Positions 1-6,649 are shown, counted from the first letter of the stretch. The stretch is DNA of 7,489 nt from JBBTQZ01 sp964489135 (GCA_964489135.1 CAZAXK010000024.1:1-7489), one strand, 5' to 3'. Numbers and translations are program-made. Notes: generated from the letters alone by a model not told the origin.

Positions 1-2535
1 GAGCCAACTGGTGGCGCCCTTACTCTTGCGGTGCAATTCGACGTTGATTTTGATGGTTCGCCGGTTAATCCGGCAAAGGCCGACGGCAGAATCGTTTTTG
101 AACCATACTACACCTATACGACGAGCGACGACGTTTGGCAGACATGGAATGCTCTCGCTGACAACGGCACGGGCAACTGGTGGATCGCCGGTCCAAATGG
201 CGGCCCATCTTGTACAATGGCAGACCCTTGTACATGGACCGAGCTCAACACGGCTTACCCCGACATGCGAATTAGTGCCAAGTCGCTCGAAAATATAGAC
301 ACGGAAGGAGCCGTCTTATTCAAAGCTGGTGGAAGCTGGGCGGGCTTTGACGGCAATGTAGACAAGCTTGTGCTGGGCATTGGTACTCACGTGACCACCT
401 ACGATTTCGAGCCGGTCATTGATCCTTGTACCTACCAAAATGAAGTGATCTATTCAGACAACACTATGGTAGTCGAGGACAACACCGCTTCCTTGACATG
501 GACACATCCGGCTTGGGTCTCGACTACGACGGCTGCCAAATGGATCTGGTCTAGTCCTGAAGTGCAAAATCCGACTCAAGATGAATACAAGACCTTCAAG
601 AAGACATTTACGCTTTCGGGCAATCCAACACAGGATGCCACTCTATCGATCGCTACCGACAACAGCTATCGCGTCGTCGTAAATGGCACCGAGGTGGCCT
701 CCACAACGAGCGAGCAGAACTTCAACGCGTTTGCTAATGTCACCGTGCCGATGGCTAATCTGCACATGGGCCAAAATACTATTGAAGTAAGTGTCCATAA
801 CTTTGCTATGGCGAATGCTGGGCCACATGAAAACCCTGCTGGTCTGATTTTCGGCCTTTATGTTCCTTCCAAAACTTGTCCAAACGATGAGCCCTACACT
901 CCAACTCCAGACACGTTGCAGGTAAAAATCTATAAGTATCTCGATGGGGCACAAGCCACGGCCGAAACAGCTAATGGGTATGATTTCCCCATGCAAGCCA
1001 CCTGGAGTTGGACGGGCAATTCTGGTACTGGCAATTACGTATTGAATGAAAGTGGACACGGCGGATCTCCCGCTTATGCCGCCTTCACGAGCGTTATGAC
1101 CGCCCCAGCTATGTACACTACACACGAGATTACGAGTGATGTAGATTCGAATTCTAATGTTCTGCCAATCGGGGCCGAGTGTGCCCCTTCCAAATACCGA
1201 CTCAAGGGCTACAGAGTAGGAGATACCTTTGCTCAAGCGGTAGGCGCACCTATCACCTCTGTCGTTCCCAATTACAACAGCTTGACCCACGACAAGTATG
1301 TAATCGTCGAAAACGAGACCTGCCCGATACCTGAGCAGGTTGCAACCGTAAAAATCTGCAAATGGGATAGTCAGGAAAATCCGCTATCAGAATGGACGCT
1401 CTACATGAATAAGGGTCCAAAAATTGAACACCTAAGTGTAAATTCGAACAATTGGAACGGTGTTGATACTCTATCAGTGCTTGATCAGAACAAATCTTAC
1501 TTCGCTATCGCAAGTAGTACTTGGGCAAATCAAGGTGGGGCAAACATGGCAGACGCAGAGTACAGCACAACAGACAATTGGGCCACAAACATAATGGATG
1601 GCTACACGGGATATGGTACGGGTATTTTGGAGCTCCAAATCCAAAATACCGACGGGTACTGGGGGCCATATGCATCGAGTACTCACACATATGCTCAAAT
1701 GTTTACTCCCAACACGACCGGCAATGTAAACTTCCGAGTGTTTGATGGAACGGACGGCAATCAGAATCAAGGATGGTTCAACGACAACGCTGGCATTTTG
1801 GGCGTTGATTTATACGAAGGATATGCTGGAACAACGGGAGAAGACGGATGTCTTACCTTTGAGAATGTCCCCTACGGAAGCTATACGATAGGGGAAATTG
1901 CAAAGCCAGATTGGGAGAATCAATCCGGCTTGGATACAGTTGTGGTGGATTCTGCGAGCGAGGAGTTTGACGTAGTAAACAAAAAGGTTGAAACGGAAAT
2001 TATTGAAAACAATCAACCACCCGTTTGCGATACTGGTTATGAATTAAACGAAGATGAGACCGAATGTGTCCTTATCGAGGATACGGGCGGTGGGGAAGAT
2101 AATTCTCCTAGCATGATGGCTGTGGCTACCCCAACAGAAAATCCTTTGAATCAAAGCGGTAGCCGAAGACACGGTACCTCTGGCGGGGGAGAAGTTTTGG
2201 GTGCATCGACTGGTCCTGCTTGTGAAGTCTATCTAACCTCGTTTATAAAGCCGAATGCCAAAAATAATTCTAGTGACGTTATCAAATTGCAGGAATTCCT
2301 GAATAAATACATGGGGGCACAATTGCCCACGTCTGGATTCTACGGCCCGCTCACTCAAGGATCAGTAAAAAAGTTCCAAGAAATGTTTGCATCCCAAATA
2401 CTCGATCCGTGGAAGAAGATCGGATTGAACAATGGCGAGGGTACTGGCCATGTCTACAAAACAACTCAGTGGTGGATAAATGTAATGGTCTGCCCGCAGC
2501 TTGTTTCTGAGCTACCTTTCCCAGAGTTACCATAG
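1..2535 (+). CDS. Large modular surface/secreted protein with C-terminal peptidoglycan-binding domain (5' partial)
   Basis: The frame is open from base 1, so the gene starts upstream; 844 residues are visible and the signal peptide is not. Numbering residues from the window edge, the modules are: a sandwich-like region ending in a FDGNVDKLVLG motif (about 75-135); a rhamnosidase-like galactose-binding fold with WIWSSP, DNSYRVVVNG and an N-rich tail (about 160-290); a beta-rich repeat unit (about 304-441); and a Cna-B/SpaA-type unit (about 447-663). The Cna-B strands VATVKICKWD and DGCLTFENVPYGSYTIGEI are separated by an inserted domain (about 471-607) with WGPY and NFRVFDG. A short C-x12-C EGF-like segment follows (676-689), then a low-complexity linker with GEVLGAS (730-736) and a peptidoglycan-binding_1 domain (741-831) bounded by Cys741 and Cys831. 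No C-terminal membrane helix is visible. The likely role is an exported cell-wall-associated adhesin or structural protein. The architecture matches proteins I associate with Parcubacteria; ligand and exact role are unknown. Confidence 0.85.
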   Translation, partial: EPTGGALTLAVQFDVDFDGSPVNPAKADGRIVFEPYYTYTTSDDVWQTWNALADNGTGNWWIAGPNGGPSCTMADPCTWTELNTAYPDMRISAKSLENIDTEGAVLFKAGGSWAGFDGNVDKLVLGIGTHVTTYDFEPVIDPCTYQNEVIYSDNTMVVEDNTASLTWTHPAWVSTTTAAKWIWSSPEVQNPTQDEYKTFKKTFTLSGNPTQDATLSIATDNSYRVVVNGTEVASTTSEQNFNAFANVTVPMANLHMGQNTIEVSVHNFAMANAGPHENPAGLIFGLYVPSKTCPNDEPYTPTPDTLQVKIYKYLDGAQATAETANGYDFPMQATWSWTGNSGTGNYVLNESGHGGSPAYAAFTSVMTAPAMYTTHEITSDVDSNSNVLPIGAECAPSKYRLKGYRVGDTFAQAVGAPITSVVPNYNSLTHDKYVIVENETCPIPEQVATVKICKWDSQENPLSEWTLYMNKGPKIEHLSVNSNNWNGVDTLSVLDQNKSYFAIASSTWANQGGANMADAEYSTTDNWATNIMDGYTGYGTGILELQIQNTDGYWGPYASSTHTYAQMFTPNTTGNVNFRVFDGTDGNQNQGWFNDNAGILGVDLYEGYAGTTGEDGCLTFENVPYGSYTIGEIAKPDWENQSGLDTVVVDSASEEFDVVNKKVETEIIENNQPPVCDTGYELNEDETECVLIEDTGGGEDNSPSMMAVATPTENPLNQSGSRRHGTSGGGEVLGASTGPACEVYLTSFIKPNAKNNSSDVIKLQEFLNKYMGAQLPTSGFYGPLTQGSVKKFQEMFASQILDPWKKIGLNNGEGTGHVYKTTQWWINVMVCPQLVSELPFPELP

Positions 2536-2554
2536 GTCTCTAATATGCTATAAT
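2527..2554 (+). promoter_or_regulatory. Extended -10 promoter for the CAP-domain gene
   Basis: TGCTATAAT at 2546-2554 is a perfect TATAAT -10 box with the TGn extension. A weaker -35-like TTACCA (2527-2532) lies 16 bp upstream, overlapping the stop codon of the preceding gene. Initiation about 7 nt past the -10 falls on the A of the ATG at 2561, which predicts a leaderless mRNA. No Shine-Dalgarno sequence lies between the -10 and the ATG. Confidence 0.7.
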
Positions 2555-2560
2555 CACCCT

Positions 2561-3082
2561 ATGAATATGGGTAAAGGGGTGCTAGACAAATTGAAGCTAC
2601 TCGTGGTCGCCGTGCTTCTAATTATAATTGCCAGTTTCGGGGCCTTTTTCCTGCAATACCGAGAAAAGCTTCTTGACTCGCTATCAGCGATATATGCGAG
2701 TGTCTTGGTCAATCTCGCCAATAAGGATCGCGTGTTACAGAATGCCTCCGAACTAAAAGTAAATGCCCTACTGCAGAACGCTGCTCAAATGAAGGCCGAC
2801 GACATGGCCAAAAACGGATATTTTGCTCACAACACACCAGACGGCAAGACTCCTTGGTACTGGATCGAGAAAGCGGGCTACAAATACCGATATGCAGGCG
2901 AGAATCTGGCCGTCAATTTCGTAGAAAGTGAGGAGGTGCACCGAGCATGGGCAGCTTCACCAACTCATTGGCTAAATATCATCAATCCCAAATACACCGA
3001 AATAGGCATCGCCACCTCAACAGGCATGTACAAAGGTGCTCAAGCTGTGTTCGTGGTGCAGATGTTCGGGAGTCCGAAGTGA
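2561..3082 (+). CDS. Membrane-anchored CAP/SCP-domain extracellular protein
   Basis: 173 aa. Residues 1-10 are short and basic, residues 11-31 form one hydrophobic helix (signal anchor or uncleaved signal peptide), and a linker precedes a CAP (SCP/TAPS, YkwD-like) domain at about 66-173. The CAP signatures are visible: GYFAHNTPDG (His90), GENLA (Glu114), SPTHWLNI (His136) and YTEIGI (Glu147), the cavity residues of the family. The domain should face the outside of the cell. Bacterial CAP proteins are often envelope or sporulation associated but their biochemical activity is mostly undefined, so none is assigned. I chose the ATG at 2561 because a longer in-frame start at 2501 lies inside the upstream gene and upstream of the -10 box; a second ATG at 2567 is also possible. 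It follows the surface protein gene by 25 bp in the same direction with no terminator between, so readthrough co-expression is plausible besides its own promoter. Confidence 0.9.
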   Translation: MNMGKGVLDKLKLLVVAVLLIIIASFGAFFLQYREKLLDSLSAIYASVLVNLANKDRVLQNASELKVNALLQNAAQMKADDMAKNGYFAHNTPDGKTPWYWIEKAGYKYRYAGENLAVNFVESEEVHRAWAASPTHWLNIINPKYTEIGIATSTGMYKGAQAVFVVQMFGSPK

Positions 3083-3111
3083 TATTTCTAATCCTCTCCC
3101 AGCGCCTTTTT

Positions 3112-3150
3112 CTAATCTCCTCCCTTCCTCCTCTTTACATAAAGAGGAGG
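3112..3150 (+). repeat. Palindromic element A (REP-like), intergenic
   Basis: A CTAATC start (3112-3117) and a pyrimidine-rich lead are followed by a perfect 11-bp inverted repeat: CCTCCTCTTTA (3127-3137), loop CA, TAAAGAGGAGG (3140-3150). It resembles element B (3197-3232, opposite strand) and element C inside the flavoprotein gene. A partial copy of the lead (CTAATCCTCTCCC, 3088-3100) lies just upstream without a hairpin. The hairpin may also help end transcription of the CAP gene, but what follows is an AT-rich stretch, not a clean T-tract. Confidence 0.75.
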
Positions 3151-3196
3151 TGACTCCTATTTATTATTCACTGATTTAACAATTTGTTGCGCGTTT

Positions 3197-3232
3197 CCCC
3201 CTTTAAGGTAAAGGGGGACTAAGGGGGATTAG
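3197..3232 (-). repeat. Palindromic element B (REP-like), intergenic
   Basis: A perfect 9-bp inverted repeat: CCCCCTTTA (3197-3205), loop AGG, TAAAGGGGG (3209-3217), followed by a G-rich arm ending GGGGGATTAG. On the minus strand it begins CTAATC, like element A on the plus strand, so the two form an inverted pair between convergent genes. It directly abuts the stop codon of the flavoprotein gene (3233-3235). No T-run follows the hairpin on either strand, so it is not a canonical intrinsic terminator. Confidence 0.75.
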
Positions 3233-4189
3233 TTATTTCTTCGCCAACTCTTGGTAGATATCCTCTAGGGCTTTTACTGCATCACCAGCGGCGATGTTGT
3301 TTTGGTGAAATAGGCCATCGGTACAATCGCCGGCAGCCCAAATACCCTCTACACTCGTTCGCTGATTTCGAGGGTCTACTTTGATCTGTTTTATTTCATT
3401 CATTTCCACCCCGGATTTTTCGGCAAACCAAGTGGTTGGTATGAGCCCGATTTCGACGAAGACTCCAGTTACAGGCAATTCCTTCTCTTCACCCGTCTTG
3501 GTGTTCTTGTACTTTAGGGCACTTACAAACTGATCTCCTCTTACCTCGGTAGGAATGGAATTTTCTAAAATTGTCATCTTGGGGTTTTTGCGAATGGCCT
3601 CGACAGTTATGGGATCTGCTCGAAAGGTCTCACTGCGATTCAAAAGGGTGACACTGTTGCAATAGGCGAGCAATTGCGAGGCACTCTCGAATCCAGCATT
3701 GCCTCCGCCAATTACTGCTACATCCTGTCCGGCATAAAGCGGTCCGTCACAGGAGGCACAATACACTATACCTTTGTTCTCGTACTCCTTGGCTCCTGGG
3801 ATATCCAATTTGCGCCTAGTGCTACCGGTCGCGATCAATACCGCTCTTGAAACGTATTCACCCTTGCTGGTCCTTACCTTGAACGACCTCACCCCTTGCC
3901 CCTCTCCTTGTGAAGGAGAGGGGAGAATTGATTCAACCTTCTCGCTATCCTTGATATCAACGAAATTGCCCGCGTAATGCTTTACGTGTTCGCGCAAGGA
4001 TTTACCAAAGTCGATACCAGAGATCTCAACTGTGCCGATCCAGTTTTGGATGCCAACTGATTCGGTGGATTGTCCACCCCAACTATCAGTAATAAGCAGG
4101 GTCTTGATCTGCTTACGCGCTGCATATACTCCGGCAGCCGCCCCCGCCGGTCCTCCGCCGATAATTATCAGTTGGTAGTCAGTAGTCAT
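3233..4189 (-). CDS. trxB: Thioredoxin reductase-like FAD/NAD(P)-dependent disulfide oxidoreductase
   Basis: 318 aa, the usual size for low-molecular-weight thioredoxin reductases, which pass electrons from NAD(P)H through FAD to a thioredoxin-type disulfide in the cytoplasm. Visible motifs are the FAD-binding GGGPAG (11-16), the redox pair C144-A-S-C147 followed by DG (family norm CATC), the second nucleotide-binding site GGGNAG (161-166), and the FAD-site GIWAAGDCT (282-290). The NADPH 2'-phosphate motif, normally HRRxxxR, reads NRSETFR (184-190), so the pyridine nucleotide preference may differ. I chose the ATG at 4189, which gives MTTDYQLIIIGGG; the longer GTG start at 4231 would place codons over the TATAAT box. 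Residues 89-100 are a P/S/G/Q-rich stretch encoded by an inserted palindromic repeat. AhpF-like or ferredoxin-dependent relatives are alternatives; no thioredoxin gene is in view. The gene follows ftsZ but has its own promoter. Confidence 0.85.
   Translation of the reverse strand: MTTDYQLIIIGGGPAGAAAGVYAARKQIKTLLITDSWGGQSTESVGIQNWIGTVEISGIDFGKSLREHVKHYAGNFVDIKDSEKVESILPSPSQGEGQGVRSFKVRTSKGEYVSRAVLIATGSTRRKLDIPGAKEYENKGIVYCASCDGPLYAGQDVAVIGGGNAGFESASQLLAYCNSVTLLNRSETFRADPITVEAIRKNPKMTILENSIPTEVRGDQFVSALKYKNTKTGEEKELPVTGVFVEIGLIPTTWFAEKSGVEMNEIKQIKVDPRNQRTSVEGIWAAGDCTDGLFHQNNIAAGDAVKALEDIYQELAKK
3887..3925 (+). repeat. Palindromic element C (REP-like) inserted in frame within the trxB-like gene
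   Basis: The C-rich lead CCTCACCCCTTG (3887-3898) precedes a perfect 11-bp inverted repeat: CCCCTCTCCTT (3899-3909), loop GTG, AAGGAGAGGGG (3913-3923). On the coding (minus) strand it reads LPSPSQGEGQGV, residues 89-100 of the flavoprotein, between a KVESI strand and RSFKVRTSKGEY, where thioredoxin reductases normally have only a short turn. The layout (C-rich lead, then Y-rich hairpin) matches elements A and B. Confidence 0.8.
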
Positions 4190-4212
4190 TAGTTTTTGGT
4201 TAAATACAAAAA

Positions 4213-4251
4213 TATAATGTGCATTATACACCTATTGTCTAATATCCAAAA
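4213..4251 (-). promoter_or_regulatory. Promoter of the trxB-like gene with overlapping palindrome
   Basis: On the minus strand a perfect TATAAT (4223-4228) is preceded by only weak -35 matches (TTTGG-type, about 4245-4251). Initiation would fall near 4216, giving a leader of about 27 nt to the ATG at 4189, with no Shine-Dalgarno sequence. The -10 is one arm of a perfect 7-bp inverted repeat, TATAATG-TG-CATTATA (4213-4228), which could be an operator or a chance AT-rich symmetry. Confidence 0.5.
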
Positions 4252-4267
4252 ATTAGCGACTGTCGCT
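4248..4267 (-). terminator. Intrinsic terminator after ftsZ
   Basis: Just past the ftsZ stop codon the minus strand reads AGCGACAGTCGCT (4255-4267), a compact stem (5 bp with a 3-nt loop, extendable in symmetry to 6 bp), followed by AATTTTT (U-tract 4248-4252). It would end the rpsU-ybeY-ftsA-ftsZ transcript before the trxB-like gene. The stem is short, so termination may be incomplete. Confidence 0.6.
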
Positions 4268-4268
4268 G

Positions 4269-5432
4269 TTATTTGAGCTTGGAGCGTCTGAGGAAAGCTG
4301 GTACTGCGCCCCAATCGTCATCATCGTCTGCAATGGGCTTGCTTCGTTCCTCTTCTTCCACTACCGGTGGCTTTTCTTCCTTTTCTTTGTTGAAGACACT
4401 ATTGAAAATTTTACCCTTGTTGTCAGTATCAGAGTTCTGCTCTGCCTCTCTGCCGAAGAGGGTCTTTCGCATGTAGTTGTCGGGGAAACCCGAGGCAATA
4501 ACGGTAATCTTGATCTCGCCCTTCTTGAGCTTCTCATCGCGCACTGTTCCGAATATGATTTTGGCATTCGGGTCGACAGATTCGGTTATCATCTTGGCTG
4601 CATCGTGTATTTCAAACATAGTGAGGTCGTCGCCACCCGCGATTGAGAAGAGCACACCCTTGGCTCCGTTGATCGATACCTCAAGAAGAGGGGAGTTAAT
4701 AGCAAGCTTGGCTGCTTCTTCGGCGCGTTTTTCGCCACTGGCTCGCCCAATACCCATAAGAGCTCCGCCAGCACCCTCCATCACGGCTCTGATGTCGGCA
4801 AAGTCTATGTTGATCATTCCGGGCATGCTAATGAGGTCAGAAATACCCTCAACTGCCTGCTTGAGTATGTCGTCGCACATGGCGAAAGCATTCTTGGCAG
4901 TAGTGTCTTTGTCGATAGTTGCGAGAAGTCGGTCATTCGGGATTACGATTAGTGCATCTACGGCTTGACTTAGTTCATTCAATCCAGCTTCGGCCAAACG
5001 CATTCTTTGCTGACCTTCAAATCCAAACGGCTTGGTTACAACTGCAACAGTAAGGGCATCGAGCTCCTTGGCTGTCCTTGCAACTACAGGGGCTGCGCCT
5101 GTGCCGGTGCCTCCACCGAGTCCGCAGGTGATAAATACCATATCAGCGCCCTTGATGGACTCTTGGATTTCTTCTTTGGTTTCTTCTACGGCACGCTTGC
5201 CGAGATCCGGATTCATGCCGGTACCTAGGCCCTTGGTCAGATTCTTACCGATGTGAATTTTCTTTTTGGCAAGTGAATGATGGAGGTCTTGGGCGTCGGT
5301 GTTTACTGCGATAAATTCTACACCGCGCACCTTGGAATTGATCATATGGTTAACCGCGTTCTTACCGGAACCGCCTACGCCGAGAACCTTTATACGAGCA
5401 AATGTCTCTACTTCTGGTTTGATTTGTGGCAT
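4269..5432 (-). CDS. ftsZ: Cell division protein FtsZ
   Basis: 387 aa, within the normal FtsZ range. This tubulin-like GTPase polymerises at mid-cell into the Z-ring. Visible features are an N-terminal Rossmann start with VLGVGGSGKNAVN (16-28), the tubulin signature GGGTGTG (106-112), VNTDAQDL (43-50), and the T7 synergy loop NIDFADIRAVM (208-218), whose Asp210 and Asp213 act in hydrolysis across the polymer interface. The second domain runs to about residue 325. An acidic/charged disordered linker (about 330-371) follows, then a C-terminal peptide DDWGAVPAFLRR (372-383), the conserved tail that binds FtsA and other partners. No GTPase residue appears to be missing. The gene lies 44 bp after ftsA, the usual partner order. 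The start ATG has no convincing Shine-Dalgarno sequence (only a weak GGA about 8 nt upstream). Confidence 0.98.
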   Translation of the reverse strand: MPQIKPEVETFARIKVLGVGGSGKNAVNHMINSKVRGVEFIAVNTDAQDLHHSLAKKKIHIGKNLTKGLGTGMNPDLGKRAVEETKEEIQESIKGADMVFITCGLGGGTGTGAAPVVARTAKELDALTVAVVTKPFGFEGQQRMRLAEAGLNELSQAVDALIVIPNDRLLATIDKDTTAKNAFAMCDDILKQAVEGISDLISMPGMINIDFADIRAVMEGAGGALMGIGRASGEKRAEEAAKLAINSPLLEVSINGAKGVLFSIAGGDDLTMFEIHDAAKMITESVDPNAKIIFGTVRDEKLKKGEIKITVIASGFPDNYMRKTLFGREAEQNSDTDNKGKIFNSVFNKEKEEKPPVVEEEERSKPIADDDDDWGAVPAFLRRSKLK

Positions 5433-5443
5433 AACATATCCAG

Positions 5444-5449
5444 TTTATA
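5444..5449 (-). promoter_or_regulatory. Possible secondary promoter upstream of ftsZ
   Basis: A TATAAA hexamer lies in the 44-bp ftsA-ftsZ gap on the minus strand, 11 nt before the ATG. Only poor -35 matches are present (TTTGCT at 16 bp, 3 of 6). If used, it would start the mRNA about 5 nt before the ftsZ ATG, in line with the very short leaders predicted for other genes here. Readthrough from upstream is the safer explanation for ftsZ expression. Confidence 0.3.
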
Positions 5450-5476
5450 GGAGAGAAACGGAAAAAGCAAAGTTGA

Positions 5477-6649
5477 CTAAGGCAAGAATTGTTTCAGAAT
5501 TTGGATGATTTTTTTGAAAAAGTCCTTACCTTGCTTTTGTAGTCCGAGTCTCTCTTCTTCTTCGGGTAAGCTACCGATAATGCATAGGCCGTAAGCCACT
5601 GACCAAGAGGAATCCTTGAGTTGGAATTTGCCCTGCCCGTCACTTAATGGTGCAATGCGGGACGGTAGCTTGAGGTAGGTGCGTGCGAGTTCTTCGATAA
5701 AGCCAATTGAAGAGGAACCGCCGGTAATAATGATCCCTGCGGGCAACATTCCGCTCTTGCCGATCTTTTTCAGGTGTGCCTCGATGAGCTCAAAGATGTC
5801 ACCTAGGCGTGCGGAAATTATTTCTTCTAGCTTCTTTTTGGAATAGTTTGTTGCGGTTATACCGCCGAGCTTGATGGACTCCGCTTCCTCAAGCGAAATC
5901 TTGAGTCCGAGTGCAATATCGTTTGTGATGTCCATACCGCCAAGAGGAAATACCTCAAGTGAAATAGGGATATTATTCTCGAATACAACAATTGAGACTG
6001 TTTCTGCGCCAATGTTTGCAAGCACACATCCGGCGATTTTCTGACTCTTTGATAGAGTTACAAAGCTTGCAGCGATAGGAGAGGCCACAACGTCGATAAC
6101 TTCTATACCAGCCTCCTCGACAGCTTCTACCAAGTCATCAAGGTGGGTTTCTATACAGGTGACAAAAAGCACCTTCGCTTCAAGCTTTACACCTTTCATA
6201 CCCAGTACGCGACCGAAGACTTGTTTGCCGTCTATTTTCCAGCTGGTGGGGATCGTGTAGATAATTCTCCGATTTTGCATGAGTGAGGGTGGGATAGACT
6301 CCTCGGAGGCCTGAATTGCCTGTTCCAAATCGGCTTCGGTGACCATCTGGTCAGCACGCGAAATTATGGTCGATCCATTAGAGGTTATTCCAGAAAGTCC
6401 AACACCCCCTATAGAAACAAAAGCCCTTTTTATTTTTTGGCCAGATGATTTCTCGGCTTGACGCAAGGCCTCGATAACACATTTAGTAACATCGCTGTTT
6501 TGGATGATGTATCCGTGCCTCAGTCCCTTCGATTCGCTTCGGCCGGTGCCTAAAATATTGATGGAGGAATTCTCGCCAGTATGTTCTGCGATGACGGCAC
6601 GGACTTCATAGGTGCCTACGTCTAAACCTGCTGTGATACGAGAGCTCAT
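5477..6649 (-). CDS. ftsA: Cell division protein FtsA
   Basis: 390 aa, slightly shorter than typical FtsA (about 420). FtsA is an actin-fold protein that anchors FtsZ filaments to the membrane and recruits divisome proteins. Visible features are the phosphate-1 motif GLDVGTYEVRAVI (8-20), an FtsA-specific 1C (SHS2) region at about 85-165, an adenosine-binding GIIITGGSSSIGFIEEL (305-321), and a C-terminal amphipathic helix KDFFKKIIQILKQFLP (375-390) for membrane binding. The phosphate-2 motif, normally DIGGGT, reads NIGAET (212-217), so nucleotide hydrolysis may be altered. I chose the ATG at 6649 because it follows a near-consensus promoter and places the phosphate-1 loop at the normal distance from the N-terminus; an ATG at 6670 would add seven residues (MVLKCLH) but lies upstream of the predicted transcription start. 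The gene overlaps ybeY by 44 bp and precedes ftsZ. Confidence 0.95.
   Translation of the reverse strand: MSSRITAGLDVGTYEVRAVIAEHTGENSSINILGTGRSESKGLRHGYIIQNSDVTKCVIEALRQAEKSSGQKIKRAFVSIGGVGLSGITSNGSTIISRADQMVTEADLEQAIQASEESIPPSLMQNRRIIYTIPTSWKIDGKQVFGRVLGMKGVKLEAKVLFVTCIETHLDDLVEAVEEAGIEVIDVVASPIAASFVTLSKSQKIAGCVLANIGAETVSIVVFENNIPISLEVFPLGGMDITNDIALGLKISLEEAESIKLGGITATNYSKKKLEEIISARLGDIFELIEAHLKKIGKSGMLPAGIIITGGSSSIGFIEELARTYLKLPSRIAPLSDGQGKFQLKDSSWSVAYGLCIIGSLPEEEERLGLQKQGKDFFKKIIQILKQFLP

Noticed and set aside
643..1290. 215-codon open frame antisense to the surface protein gene
   Set aside because: The opposite strand carries a clearly domain-structured protein over the same interval; this frame shows no coherent domain.
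2501..2560. Longer N-terminus for the CAP protein starting at the ATG at 2501
   Set aside because: It lies within the upstream gene's coding end, precedes the -10 box, and places non-hydrophobic residues before a normal signal anchor. The ATG at 2561 fits promoter and protein better.
3197..3217. Element B hairpin as an ordinary intrinsic terminator for the trxB-like gene
   Set aside because: No T-run follows the stem on either strand, and its layout matches the repeat family. It may still affect transcription or RNA stability.
3088..3232. CRISPR array
   Set aside because: The repeated pieces are few, in mixed orientation, irregularly spaced and differ in sequence; no unique equal-length spacers are present.
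4190..4231. Extended N-terminus of the trxB-like protein from a GTG at 4231
   Set aside because: The added codons cover a perfect TATAAT box and the palindrome, and the family normally starts a few residues before the GGGPAG loop, as from the ATG at 4189.
4477..4968. 163-codon open frame antisense to ftsZ
   Set aside because: It is a shadow of the ftsZ codon pattern with Ser/Ala/Ile-rich low-complexity translation and no recognisable domain.
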